Shown: positions 41,696 to 49,483 of the stretch, piece by piece
Layout: the number at the start of each line of letters is the position of its first letter
How positions within the stretch are numbered: position 1 is the stretch's first letter
Assembly: GCF_018323985.1 (NCBI RefSeq)
Contig: NZ_AP024590.1
Coordinates: forward strand, 124,001 to 188,000
DNA: 64,000 bases
Source: Enterobacter kobei
GTDB lineage: Bacteria > Pseudomonadota > Gammaproteobacteria > Enterobacterales > Enterobacteriaceae
Reading direction: 5' to 3'
The notes under the pieces: model-generated
Databases searched by the model: none
Seen by the model: the letters and a program-made list of their open reading frames with translations, nothing else
What the model was told of the DNA's origin: nothing
Position numbers and translations under genes: made by a program

Positions 41696-42633
41696 GCGGG
41701 TGCTTCTCCTTTATAGACCTCGGTCAGGATCTCGCGTGCGCCGTTAGCCAGCAACTCGTCGGCAAGCGAAATGCCCAGCTGTTCTGCCTCTTCAGGCTTG
41801 CCGCGTCGTTCACCGCGGATTATCACGGTACCGTCCGGTGCGCCAACCAGCGCGCGCAGCCAGATTTCACCGTCCACTAATTCAGCATAGCTGCCAATCG
41901 GCACCTGACAGCCGCCTTCCAGCCGCATATTCATCGCACGCTCGGCTTTTACGCGCAGCGCCGTATCGGCGTGATTGAGCGGGGCCAGCAGGGCATGAGT
42001 ACGGGTATCATCCAGACGGCACTCAATACCAACCGCGCCCTGACCCACAGCGGGCAGCGACAGCTCAGGAGGCAAAGCCATGCGAATGCGATCTTCTAAC
42101 GCCAGACGCTTGAGACCGGCAACCGCCAGGATAATGGCGTCATAGTCGCCCTTATCGAGCTTGCCCAGTCGCGTGCCGACGTTACCGCGCAGCGAGCGAA
42201 TTTCCAGATCCGGGCGGCGCTCCGCCAACTGACATTGACGGCGTAAACTTGACGTGCCAACGATGCTGCCAGCGGGCAGGGCATCCAGGCTGTCATAATT
42301 ATTGGAGACAAACGCATCGCGCGGATCTTCACGCTCGCAAATGGTGACCAGGCCCAGCCCCTTCGGGAACTCAACCGGCACATCTTTCATCGAGTGGACG
42401 GCCAGATCGGCACGATGTTCAATCAGCGCCATTTCAAGCTCTTTGACAAACAATCCCTTACCGCCCACTTTAGCCAGCGGGGTATCGAGGATCACATCGC
42501 CGCGCGTCACCAGAGGCACCAGTTCAACGGTCAGGCCAGGATGACACGCCATCAGGCGCTGCTTAACATAGTGTGCCTGCCAGAGCGCAAGGGGGCTTTG
42601 GCGTGTGGCAATTCTTAAAACATTGTCTAACAT
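41692..42633 (-). CDS. hemC: Hydroxymethylbilane synthase HemC
   Basis: Porphobilinogen deaminase joining four porphobilinogens on a dipyrromethane cofactor. The 313-residue product has the N-terminal RIATRQSPLALWQA, the active-site aspartate region HSMKDVPVEFP, SLRRQ and RSLRGNVGTRL substrate-contact motifs, and the cofactor cysteine in RLEGGCQVPIGSY. First gene of the leftward hemCDXY operon, divergent from cyaA across a 338-base region. Confidence 0.97.
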   Translation of the reverse strand: MLDNVLRIATRQSPLALWQAHYVKQRLMACHPGLTVELVPLVTRGDVILDTPLAKVGGKGLFVKELEMALIEHRADLAVHSMKDVPVEFPKGLGLVTICEREDPRDAFVSNNYDSLDALPAGSIVGTSSLRRQCQLAERRPDLEIRSLRGNVGTRLGKLDKGDYDAIILAVAGLKRLALEDRIRMALPPELSLPAVGQGAVGIECRLDDTRTHALLAPLNHADTALRVKAERAMNMRLEGGCQVPIGSYAELVDGEIWLRALVGAPDGTVIIRGERRGKPEEAEQLGISLADELLANGAREILTEVYKGEAPA

Positions 42634-42802
42634 GCTTGTTACCGTCTTTATCGTCCGTTGACCATCCTAACATTGTTGCCATAGGGTGTCAGGTTTCACG
42701 GAGGATTGCGGGAAAGAGGGACGTAGCCGTATTTGGGAATTTACACATAATGATTGATGCTACACTTGTATGTAGTGCATCTTTCTTTACGGTCAATCGG
42801 CA

Positions 42803-42824
42803 AGGTGTTAGATTGATCACGTTT
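42803..42824. promoter_or_regulatory. CRP-cAMP site in the cyaA promoter
   Basis: TGTTA-N6-TCACG (core 42806-42821) matches the CRP consensus in 7 of 10 core positions and occupies the same place as the repressing site over the E. coli cyaA P2 start. TTTACG and GTTAGA, spaced 16-17 bases, flank it as promoter hexamers. It supports negative autoregulation of adenylate cyclase. Confidence 0.8.
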
Positions 42825-42971
42825 TAGACCATTTTTTCGACTGTACTCCTAAAAACACAAGGGCGAAAACGTGGCGACGGGTAATTTTGAAATACTGAAA
42901 TCTGAACAGTTCGGTGACGGGAAGGCCATCGCAACCGCAACCGGGAAGGTTTAAACATCAGGCGATACGTC

Positions 42972-45509
42972 TTGTACCTCTATATTGAGACTCTGAAACA
43001 GAGACTGGATGCCATAAACCAACTGCGTGTCGATCGCGCACTGGCTGCTATGGGCCCTGCTTTCCAGCAGGTTTACAGTCTGCTGCCTACATTGCTGCAT
43101 TACCACCATCCGCTGATGCCGGGTTACCTTGACGGTAACGTTCCCAGTGGTATTTGCCTCTACACGCCTGATGAAACCCAACTTCGCTACCTGAATGAAC
43201 TCGATTTGCCGCCGCAGGACACCCCTCCGGAAGGCGAACTGCCGATCACCGGCGTCTACTCCATGGGCAGTACCTCATCGGTAGGACAGAGCGGTTCTTC
43301 GGATCTGGATATCTGGGTCTGTCACCAGTCGTGGCTCGACAATGACGAGCGCCAGCTCCTGCAGCGCAAATGTAGCCTGCTCGAAAGCTGGGCCGCCTCC
43401 CTTGGCGTTGAAGTCAGCTTCTTCCTGATCGATGAGAACCGCTTCCGCCATAATGAAAGCGGCAGCCTCGGCGGCGAAGACTGCGGCTCCACGCAGCATA
43501 TTTTGCTGCTCGACGAATTCTATCGCACCGCTGTGCGTCTGGCCGGGAAACGTATTCTGTGGAATATGGTGCCGGGCGATGAAGAAGATCATTACGACGA
43601 TTACGTGATGTCGCTTTACGCGCAGGGCGTGCTGACGCCGAACGAATGGCTGGATCTGGGCGGCTTAAGCTCACTGTCCGCCGAAGAGTACTTTGGTGCC
43701 AGCCTGTGGCAGCTGTATAAAAGTATCGATTCCCCGTATAAAGCAGTGCTGAAAACGCTGCTGCTGGAAGCCTATTCCTGGGAATACCCGAACACCCGCC
43801 TGCTGGCGAAAGACATCAAACAGCGTCTGCACGACGGCGAGATCGTCTCTTTTGGTCTCGATCACTACTGCATGATGCTGGAGCGCGTAACCGCCTATCT
43901 GACGGCGATCGAAGACACCACCCGTCTCGATCTGGTACGCCGCTGCTTCTACTTAAAAGTGTGCGAAAAACTGAGCCGCGAACGCGCCTGCGTGGGCTGG
44001 CGTCGTGAAGTGATCAGTTCGCTGGTGAAAGAGTGGGGCTGGGACGATGAACGTCTTGCCATGCTCGATAACCGCGCTAACTGGAAAATCGAGCAGGTTC
44101 GCGAAGCGCACAACGAACTGCTGGATGCGATGATGCAAACCTATCGCAACCTGATCCGTTTCGCGCGCCGCAATAATTTAAGCGTTTCCGCCAGCCCGCA
44201 GGACATCGGCGTGCTGACGCGTAAGCTGTATGCCGCTTTTGAAGCGCTGCCGGGCAAAGTGACGCTGGTCAACCCGCAAATTTCGCCGGATCTCTCTGAG
44301 CCGAATCTGACCTTTATCCATGTGCCGCCGGGCCGCGCTAATCGCGCTGGCTGGTATCTCTACAACCGTGCGCCGAACATGGACGCCATCATCAGCCATC
44401 AGCCGCTGGAATATAACCGTTACCTGAACAAGCTGGTGGCCTGGGCGTGGTTTAACGGCCTGCTGACCTCACGCACCCGTCTGTTTATTAAGGGCAACGG
44501 CGTGGCGGATCTGGCGAAGCTCCAGGAAATGGTTGCTGACGTGTCGCACCACTTCCCGCTGCGTTTACCGGCGCCGACGCCGAAAGCGCTCTACAGTCCG
44601 TGTGAAATTCGCCATCTGGCGATTATCGTCAATCTGGAATACGACCCGACGGCGGCCTTCCGCAATCAGGTGGTGCATTTTGATTTCCGTAAGCTGGATG
44701 TGTTCAGCTTTGGCGAACAGCAAAACTGTCTGGTGGGCAGCGTCGATCTGCTCTATCGCAACTCGTGGAACGAAGTGCGTACTCTGCATTTCAACGGCGA
44801 GCAGGCGATGATCGAAGCGCTAAAAACGATTCTCGGCAAAATGCATCAGGATGCCGCGCCGCCGGACAGCGTCGAAGTGTTCTGTTACAGCCAGCACCTG
44901 CGCGGCCTGATCCGTACCCGCGTGCAGCAGCTGGTGTCCGAATGTATCGACTTACGCCTGTCCAGCACACGTCAGGAAACCGGGCGTTTCAAAGCGCTGC
45001 GCGTGGCAGGACAAACCTGGGGGCTGTTCTTTGAACGTCTGAATGTGTCGGTGCAGAAGCTGGAAAACGCCATCGAGTTTTACGGTGCCATTTCCCACAA
45101 CAAGCTGCACGGTCTGTCCGTACAGGTTGAGACCAACCACGTCAAACTGCCGTCGGTGGTGGATGGGTTTGCCAGCGAAGGCATTATTCAGTTCTTCTTT
45201 GAAGCGTCGGCAGACAACAACGGCTTTACGATTTACATCCTTGATGAGAGCAACCGCGCAGAGGTGTATCACCACTGTGAAGGCAGCACCGAGGAGCTGG
45301 TACGCGACGTCAGCCGCTTCTACTCCTCCTCGCACGATCGCTTTACCTACGGCTCAAGCTTTATCAACTTCAACCTGCCGCAGTTCTATCAGATCGTGGA
45401 AGTGGACGGGCGTGCGCAGGTGATCCCGTTCCGCAATCAGACGATTAGCGCCGTCCCTCCGGCTAATCAGGATGACGACGCTCCGCTGTTGCAGCAGTAC
45501 TTCTCTTAA
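42972..45509 (+). CDS. cyaA: Class I adenylate cyclase CyaA
   Basis: Makes cAMP from ATP; its activity is controlled by phosphorylated EIIA-Glc. The 845-residue product starts with the inefficient TTG codon (MYLYIETLKQRL), as in E. coli. The catalytic N-terminal half has GSTSSVGQSGSSDLDIWVCHQ (about 97-117), a nucleotidyltransferase motif with the catalytic aspartates. The C-terminal regulatory half contains HFNGEQAMIEALKTILGKMHQDAAPPDSVEVFCYSQHL-like conserved sequence in part. A short stretch after residue 75 (LNELDLPPQDTPPEGEL) is a few residues shorter than in E. coli. The 3' end overlaps the convergent cyaY by four bases. Confidence 0.97.
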   Translation: MYLYIETLKQRLDAINQLRVDRALAAMGPAFQQVYSLLPTLLHYHHPLMPGYLDGNVPSGICLYTPDETQLRYLNELDLPPQDTPPEGELPITGVYSMGSTSSVGQSGSSDLDIWVCHQSWLDNDERQLLQRKCSLLESWAASLGVEVSFFLIDENRFRHNESGSLGGEDCGSTQHILLLDEFYRTAVRLAGKRILWNMVPGDEEDHYDDYVMSLYAQGVLTPNEWLDLGGLSSLSAEEYFGASLWQLYKSIDSPYKAVLKTLLLEAYSWEYPNTRLLAKDIKQRLHDGEIVSFGLDHYCMMLERVTAYLTAIEDTTRLDLVRRCFYLKVCEKLSRERACVGWRREVISSLVKEWGWDDERLAMLDNRANWKIEQVREAHNELLDAMMQTYRNLIRFARRNNLSVSASPQDIGVLTRKLYAAFEALPGKVTLVNPQISPDLSEPNLTFIHVPPGRANRAGWYLYNRAPNMDAIISHQPLEYNRYLNKLVAWAWFNGLLTSRTRLFIKGNGVADLAKLQEMVADVSHHFPLRLPAPTPKALYSPCEIRHLAIIVNLEYDPTAAFRNQVVHFDFRKLDVFSFGEQQNCLVGSVDLLYRNSWNEVRTLHFNGEQAMIEALKTILGKMHQDAAPPDSVEVFCYSQHLRGLIRTRVQQLVSECIDLRLSSTRQETGRFKALRVAGQTWGLFFERLNVSVQKLENAIEFYGAISHNKLHGLSVQVETNHVKLPSVVDGFASEGIIQFFFEASADNNGFTIYILDESNRAEVYHHCEGSTEELVRDVSRFYSSSHDRFTYGSSFINFNLPQFYQIVEVDGRAQVIPFRNQTISAVPPANQDDDAPLLQQYFS

Positions 45510-45826
45510 CGGAAGCTGACCGTTTCGCCCGCTTGCTGCGTGGCGGCCTGCTCCAGCAGATCCCAGAAGCGCTCGCCGCTGCGATCGCAAATCCACTCAT
45601 CGCCTTGCAAATCAAAATGGTAGCCGCCCTGTTTGGTCGCCAGCCATACCTGATGCAGCGGCTCCTGACGGTTAATAATGATTTTGCTGCCGTTTTCGAA
45701 CGTCAGGGTCAGCACACCACCGTTGATTTCGCAGTCAATATCGCCGTCGCCGTCCCACTCATCCAGACGGGTTTCAATGGTCTGCCACAGGTTGTCGGCC
45801 AGGCGATGGAATTCTGAATCGTTCAT
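45506..45826 (-). CDS. cyaY: Iron-binding frataxin homologue CyaY
   Basis: Bacterial frataxin that binds iron and modulates IscS in Fe-S cluster assembly. The 106-residue product has the acidic first helix (LADNLWQTIETRLDEWDGDGDIDCE), followed by the beta sheet GGVLTLTFENGSKIIINRQEPLHQVWLAT and WICDRSGERFWDLLEQA. ATG 45826 follows AAGGA; the upstream open frame to 45955 crosses the lptM promoter region and is not used. Transcribed against cyaA, divergent from lptM. Confidence 0.96.
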   Translation of the reverse strand: MNDSEFHRLADNLWQTIETRLDEWDGDGDIDCEINGGVLTLTFENGSKIIINRQEPLHQVWLATKQGGYHFDLQGDEWICDRSGERFWDLLEQAATQQAGETVSFR

Positions 45827-45961
45827 TTTTTTTCCTTTTTTTCGTGATGCCGCGAGTATAACGCGAAACAATTCCCAATGCAGGGGGTGCGCAAACTCTT
45901 GCTTTTGCGGCTTCTCCTGCGATGATAGAAACAGCAAGCATGAACTTACAGGCAAACCATA

Positions 45962-46165
45962 ATGAAGAATGTGTTCCGAACGCTTTTTGTTTTCGTCGCG
46001 TTATGCAGTCTGGCCGGCTGCGGTCTGAAAGGCCCGCTCTATTTCCCGCCAGCCGATAAGTCCGCACCGCCGCCGACGAAAAAGGTACAAAGCACCGAGC
46101 AAGAACTGACGCCGACGCGTAACGATCGTGGTAACAATGACGGCCCTACTCAGGTGAATTACTAA
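45962..46165 (+). CDS. lptM: LptM (YifL), small lipoprotein assisting LptD maturation
   Basis: A 67-residue outer-membrane lipoprotein; YifL was renamed LptM for its role in assembly and disulfide maturation of the LPS translocon LptD-LptE. The signal peptide ends in lipobox LAGC (C20), followed by the conserved mature N-terminus GLKGPLYFPP that is the functional part; the rest is a hydrophilic, disordered tail. It precedes dapF by 37 bases and is probably co-transcribed with it. Confidence 0.94.
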   Translation: MKNVFRTLFVFVALCSLAGCGLKGPLYFPPADKSAPPPTKKVQSTEQELTPTRNDRGNNDGPTQVNY

Positions 46166-46202
46166 CAGATTTTATTCTGTAACCGCGGGAATGGAGTAGA
46201 TG

Positions 46203-47027
46203 ATGCAGTTCTCTAAAATGCATGGCCTTGGCAACGATTTTATGGTCGTCGACGCGGTAACGCAGAATGTCTTTTTCTCGCCAGAACTGATCCGCCGTCT
46301 GGCTAACCGGCATCTGGGCGTGGGTTTTGATCAACTGCTGATCGTCGAACCGCCTTACGATCCGGATCTTGATTTTCATTACCGCATCTTTAATGCCGAT
46401 GGCAGCGAAGTCTCGCAGTGCGGTAACGGCGCGCGCTGTTTTGCCCGCTTTGTACGGCTGAAAGGGCTGACCAATAAACGCGATATTCGCGTCAGCACGG
46501 CCAATGGCCGGATGGTGCTCAGCGTAACGGAAGATGAACTGGTGCGCGTGAATATGGGCGAGCCAAACTTCGAGCCGTCGGCGGTACCGTTTCGCGCCAA
46601 TAAAGCGGAAAAGACTTATATTATGCGCGTTGCCGAGCAGACTATTCTCTGCGGCGTGGTGTCCATGGGCAATCCGCATTGCGTCATCCAGGTTGATGAT
46701 GTTGACAGCGCGCCGGTGGAAACCCTCGGCCAGGTCATGGAAAGCCATGAACGCTTCCCGGAGCGGGCCAATATCGGCTTTATGCAGGTGATGAAACGCG
46801 AACAGATCCGTCTGCGCGTTTTTGAGCGCGGTGCCGGTGAGACGCAGGCCTGCGGCAGCGGCGCCTGTGCAGCGGTTGCGGTTGGGATCCAGCAAGGATT
46901 ACTGGCGGAAGAGGTGCGCGTCGATTTACCGGGCGGGCGTCTCGATATCGCCTGGAAGGGGCCGGGCCATCCCTTGTATATGACTGGCCCGGCGACACAT
47001 GTTTACGACGGATTTATTCATTTATGA
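46203..47027 (+). CDS. dapF: Diaminopimelate epimerase DapF
   Basis: PLP-independent epimerase converting LL- to meso-diaminopimelate for lysine and peptidoglycan. The 274-residue product has both catalytic cysteines, C73 in SQCGNGARCF and C217 in QACGSGACAA. I prefer ATG 46203 over 46200 because GGAG lies six bases before it and the E. coli protein begins MQFSKMHG. The 3' end overlaps yigA by four bases. First of a coupled dapF-yigA-xerC-yigB run. Confidence 0.97.
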   Translation: MQFSKMHGLGNDFMVVDAVTQNVFFSPELIRRLANRHLGVGFDQLLIVEPPYDPDLDFHYRIFNADGSEVSQCGNGARCFARFVRLKGLTNKRDIRVSTANGRMVLSVTEDELVRVNMGEPNFEPSAVPFRANKAEKTYIMRVAEQTILCGVVSMGNPHCVIQVDDVDSAPVETLGQVMESHERFPERANIGFMQVMKREQIRLRVFERGAGETQACGSGACAAVAVGIQQGLLAEEVRVDLPGGRLDIAWKGPGHPLYMTGPATHVYDGFIHL

Positions 47028-47731
47028 AGCAGACAGGGGAAGAACAGCAGGAGGCGCAGGCCACACTCAGCGACAGCGAGGTCGTGGAGTATCTGTTGCG
47101 CGATCCCGAGTTCTTTATCCGTAATGCGCGGGCTGTGGAGTTGCTTCACGTCCCGCACCCGGTGCGCGGCGCTGTTTCGCTTGTCGAATGGCAAATGGCG
47201 CGGGCCCGCCATCATATCAATGTGCTCGAAGAGAACATGACGTTGCTGATGGAGCAGGCCAGCACTAATGAAAGCCTGTTTAATCGCCTGCTGCGTCTGC
47301 AGGGCCGTCTGGCGTCCGCCAGCAGCCTTGAGGATTTTCTCAACCGTTTCCACCGCTGGGCGCGGGAAATGGGGCTGGCGGGGGCGAGCATTCGTTTATT
47401 CCCCGATCGCTGGCGCATTGGCGCGCCGTCCGGCTTTACGCATCTGGCGCTGAGCCGTCAGGCCTTTGAGCCGCTGCGTATTCAGCGCCTTGGTCATGAA
47501 AATCACTATCTTGGTACCCTGAACGGCCCGGAATTACTGGTGATACTTCCTGACGCGAAAGCTATCGGGTCGGTGGCGATGTCGATGATGGGGCGTGACG
47601 GCGACCTTGGAGTGATCCTCTTCAGCAGCCGTGACGTGCACCATTATCAGCAAGGGCAGGGAACCCAACTGCTTCAGGAGATCGCGCTGATGCTGCCGGA
47701 CCTGCTGGAGCGCTGGATCGAGCGTGTATGA
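47024..47731 (+). CDS. yigA: DUF484 family protein YigA
   Basis: A 235-residue cytoplasmic protein of the DUF484 family, related to GAF domains, without a known activity. Conserved pieces are the N-terminal VVEYLLRDPEFFIRNARAVELLHVPHPVRGAVSLVEWQM-like segment, a helix HHINVLEENMTLLMEQAS, and a GAF-like C-terminal half with LGTLNGPELLVILPD and GVILFSSRDVHHYQQGQGTQLLQEIALML. Overlaps dapF and xerC by four bases on each side. Conserved in this order in enterobacteria, which hints at a link to XerC or cell-wall growth, unproven. Confidence 0.92.
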   Translation: MKQTGEEQQEAQATLSDSEVVEYLLRDPEFFIRNARAVELLHVPHPVRGAVSLVEWQMARARHHINVLEENMTLLMEQASTNESLFNRLLRLQGRLASASSLEDFLNRFHRWAREMGLAGASIRLFPDRWRIGAPSGFTHLALSRQAFEPLRIQRLGHENHYLGTLNGPELLVILPDAKAIGSVAMSMMGRDGDLGVILFSSRDVHHYQQGQGTQLLQEIALMLPDLLERWIERV

Positions 47732-48630
47732 GCGATCCGACTCTTGACCATGATGTAAGCCGTTTTCTGCGCTATCTCGGCGTTGAGCGTCAGCTCAGCC
47801 CTGTCACCTTGCTCAACTACCGACGTCAGCTCGATGCCATCATGGCAATCGCCCGTGAAACCGGTATTACCCGCTGGGCAGACTGCGATGCCGCCAGCGT
47901 GCGTACCATTGCGGTCCGTAGCCGTCGCCACGGCCTGGGCGCGACCAGCCTTGCGCTGCGCCTGTCTGCCCTGCGCAGTTTCTTCGACTGGATGGTGTCG
48001 CAGGGTGAGCTGTCTGCCAATCCGGCTAAAGGCATCGCCGCGCCAAAAGCGCCGCGCCACTTGCCAAAAAATATCGACGTTGATGATGTGAATCGCCTGC
48101 TGGATATCGATCTTAACGATCCGCTGGCGGTGCGCGACCGGGCAATGCTGGAAGTGATGTATGGCGCGGGTCTGCGTCTGTCAGAGCTGGTCGGGCTTGA
48201 TATCAAACATCTGGACTTAGAGAGCGGCGAAGTGTGGGTGATGGGCAAAGGCAGCAAAGAGCGTCGCCTGCCAATAGGGCGTAATGCGGTAACCTGGATC
48301 GAGCACTGGCTGGATCTGCGCGGCCTGTTTGGCAGCGATGAAGACGCGCTGTTTTTATCGAAGCTTGGCAAGCGTATCTCGGCGCGCAACGTGCAGAAAC
48401 GCTTTGCTGAATGGGGTATCAAGCAGGGGCTGAACAGTCACGTACATCCCCATAAACTGCGCCACTCGTTTGCCACCCATATGCTGGAATCGAGCGGCGA
48501 TCTGCGCGGCGTTCAGGAGTTGCTGGGGCATGCTAACCTGTCGACAACGCAAATCTATACTCATCTTGATTTTCAACACCTCGCCTCAGTGTATGACGCG
48601 GCGCATCCACGCGCTAAACGGGGGAAATAA
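47728..48630 (+). CDS. xerC: Tyrosine recombinase XerC
   Basis: With XerD resolves chromosome dimers at dif. The 300-residue protein has an N-terminal SAM-like core-binding domain (about 1-95, RFLRYLGVERQLSPVTLLNYRRQL) and a C-terminal catalytic domain. Catalytic residues are visible: Arg in YGAGLRLSELVGL, Lys in GKGSKERRLP, His-Arg in HPHKLRHSFATHML, His in LLGHANL, and nucleophile Y277 in TTQIYTHLDF. Start overlaps yigA by four bases; stop shares a base with the yigB start. Confidence 0.97.
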   Translation: MSDPTLDHDVSRFLRYLGVERQLSPVTLLNYRRQLDAIMAIARETGITRWADCDAASVRTIAVRSRRHGLGATSLALRLSALRSFFDWMVSQGELSANPAKGIAAPKAPRHLPKNIDVDDVNRLLDIDLNDPLAVRDRAMLEVMYGAGLRLSELVGLDIKHLDLESGEVWVMGKGSKERRLPIGRNAVTWIEHWLDLRGLFGSDEDALFLSKLGKRISARNVQKRFAEWGIKQGLNSHVHPHKLRHSFATHMLESSGDLRGVQELLGHANLSTTQIYTHLDFQHLASVYDAAHPRAKRGK

Positions 48631-49346
48631 TGCGTTTTTACCGCCCACTGGGCCACATCTCGGCCCTGACGTTCGATCTTGACGACACCCTGTATGACAA
48701 CCATGCGGTGATCCTGCGTACCGAGCAGGAGTCGCTGACCTTCGTGCAAAATTACCACCCGGCGCTGAAGGCGCTGCAAAAAAGTGATTTTCAGCAATTG
48801 CGGCAGGCGTTACGCGAAAGCGAGCCGGATATTTATCACGACGTGACCGAATGGCGGCGTCGTGCGGTGATGCAGGCGATGCTGAATGCCGGTCTGAACG
48901 CGGAAGAAGCGGATGCCGGTGCTCGCGCTGCCATGGAAAACTTTGCCCACTGGCGCAGCCGCATCGACGTACCCCAGTCCACGCACGACACCCTGGCGGT
49001 GCTGGGCAAAAAATGGCCGCTGGTGGCCATCACCAATGGCAACGCTGAGCCTGAACGGTTCGGACTGGGTAATTATTTTGCTTTTGTACTGCGTGCAGGC
49101 CCGCACGGGCGCTCAAAACCCTTCAGTGATATGTACCAACTGGCCTCGGAGAAGCTCGGCGTGCCGCCAGGGGAGATCCTGCATGTGGGCGATGACCTGA
49201 CCACTGACGTGGCCGGGGCGATCCGTTATGGCATGCAGGCGTGCTGGATCAAACCGCAAGGTGCCAGCCTGATGACCGCCACGGACAGCCGTTTATTGCC
49301 GCACGTTGAAATTTCGCAGTTGGCATCTCTGACCTCGCTGATATAA
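48630..49346 (+). CDS. yigB: HAD phosphatase YigB (FMN / riboflavin-pathway phosphatase)
   Basis: HAD-superfamily phosphatase; E. coli YigB dephosphorylates FMN and the riboflavin precursor 5-amino-6-(5-phospho-D-ribitylamino)uracil. The 238-residue product shows motif I TFDLDDTLYDN with the nucleophilic aspartate, motif II AITNGNAE, lysine in GRSKPFSDMY, and motif IV HVGDDLTTDVAGA. It shares one base with the end of xerC. Its transcript probably reads toward uvrD, which has its own SOS promoter. Confidence 0.94.
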   Translation: MRFYRPLGHISALTFDLDDTLYDNHAVILRTEQESLTFVQNYHPALKALQKSDFQQLRQALRESEPDIYHDVTEWRRRAVMQAMLNAGLNAEEADAGARAAMENFAHWRSRIDVPQSTHDTLAVLGKKWPLVAITNGNAEPERFGLGNYFAFVLRAGPHGRSKPFSDMYQLASEKLGVPPGEILHVGDDLTTDVAGAIRYGMQACWIKPQGASLMTATDSRLLPHVEISQLASLTSLI

Positions 49347-49358
49347 TCACCAATAGTT

Positions 49359-49374
49359 CTGTATAAAATACCAG
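49359..49374 (+). promoter_or_regulatory. LexA (SOS) box upstream of uvrD
   Basis: CTGTATAAAATACCAG fits CTG-N10-CAG with an AT-rich centre and occupies the place of the known E. coli uvrD LexA box. It lies 110 bases before the uvrD start, 13 bases after the yigB stop. Confidence 0.85.
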
Positions 49375-49380
49375 GGTTTT

Positions 49381-49446
49381 GGCGGATAGCGCTATGCTTG
49401 TCCGCCCTACAATAACGTAGGCCCGGTAAGCGAAGCGCCATCGGGC
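49381..49446. repeat. REP pair in the uvrD leader, at the place of the E. coli attenuator
   Basis: Two opposed REP palindromes, GGCGGATAGCG..TCCGCCCTAC (49381-49410) and GTAGGCCCGGTAAGCG..CATCGGGC (49417-49446), lie between the LexA box and the uvrD ATG, so they are transcribed in the leader. E. coli has a terminator-like hairpin here that attenuates uvrD. The first REP stem lies at the equivalent position. Confidence 0.8.
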
Positions 49447-49483
49447 AATTCGTTCTGTTTCTGATTACTACGTGGCGGTGCCA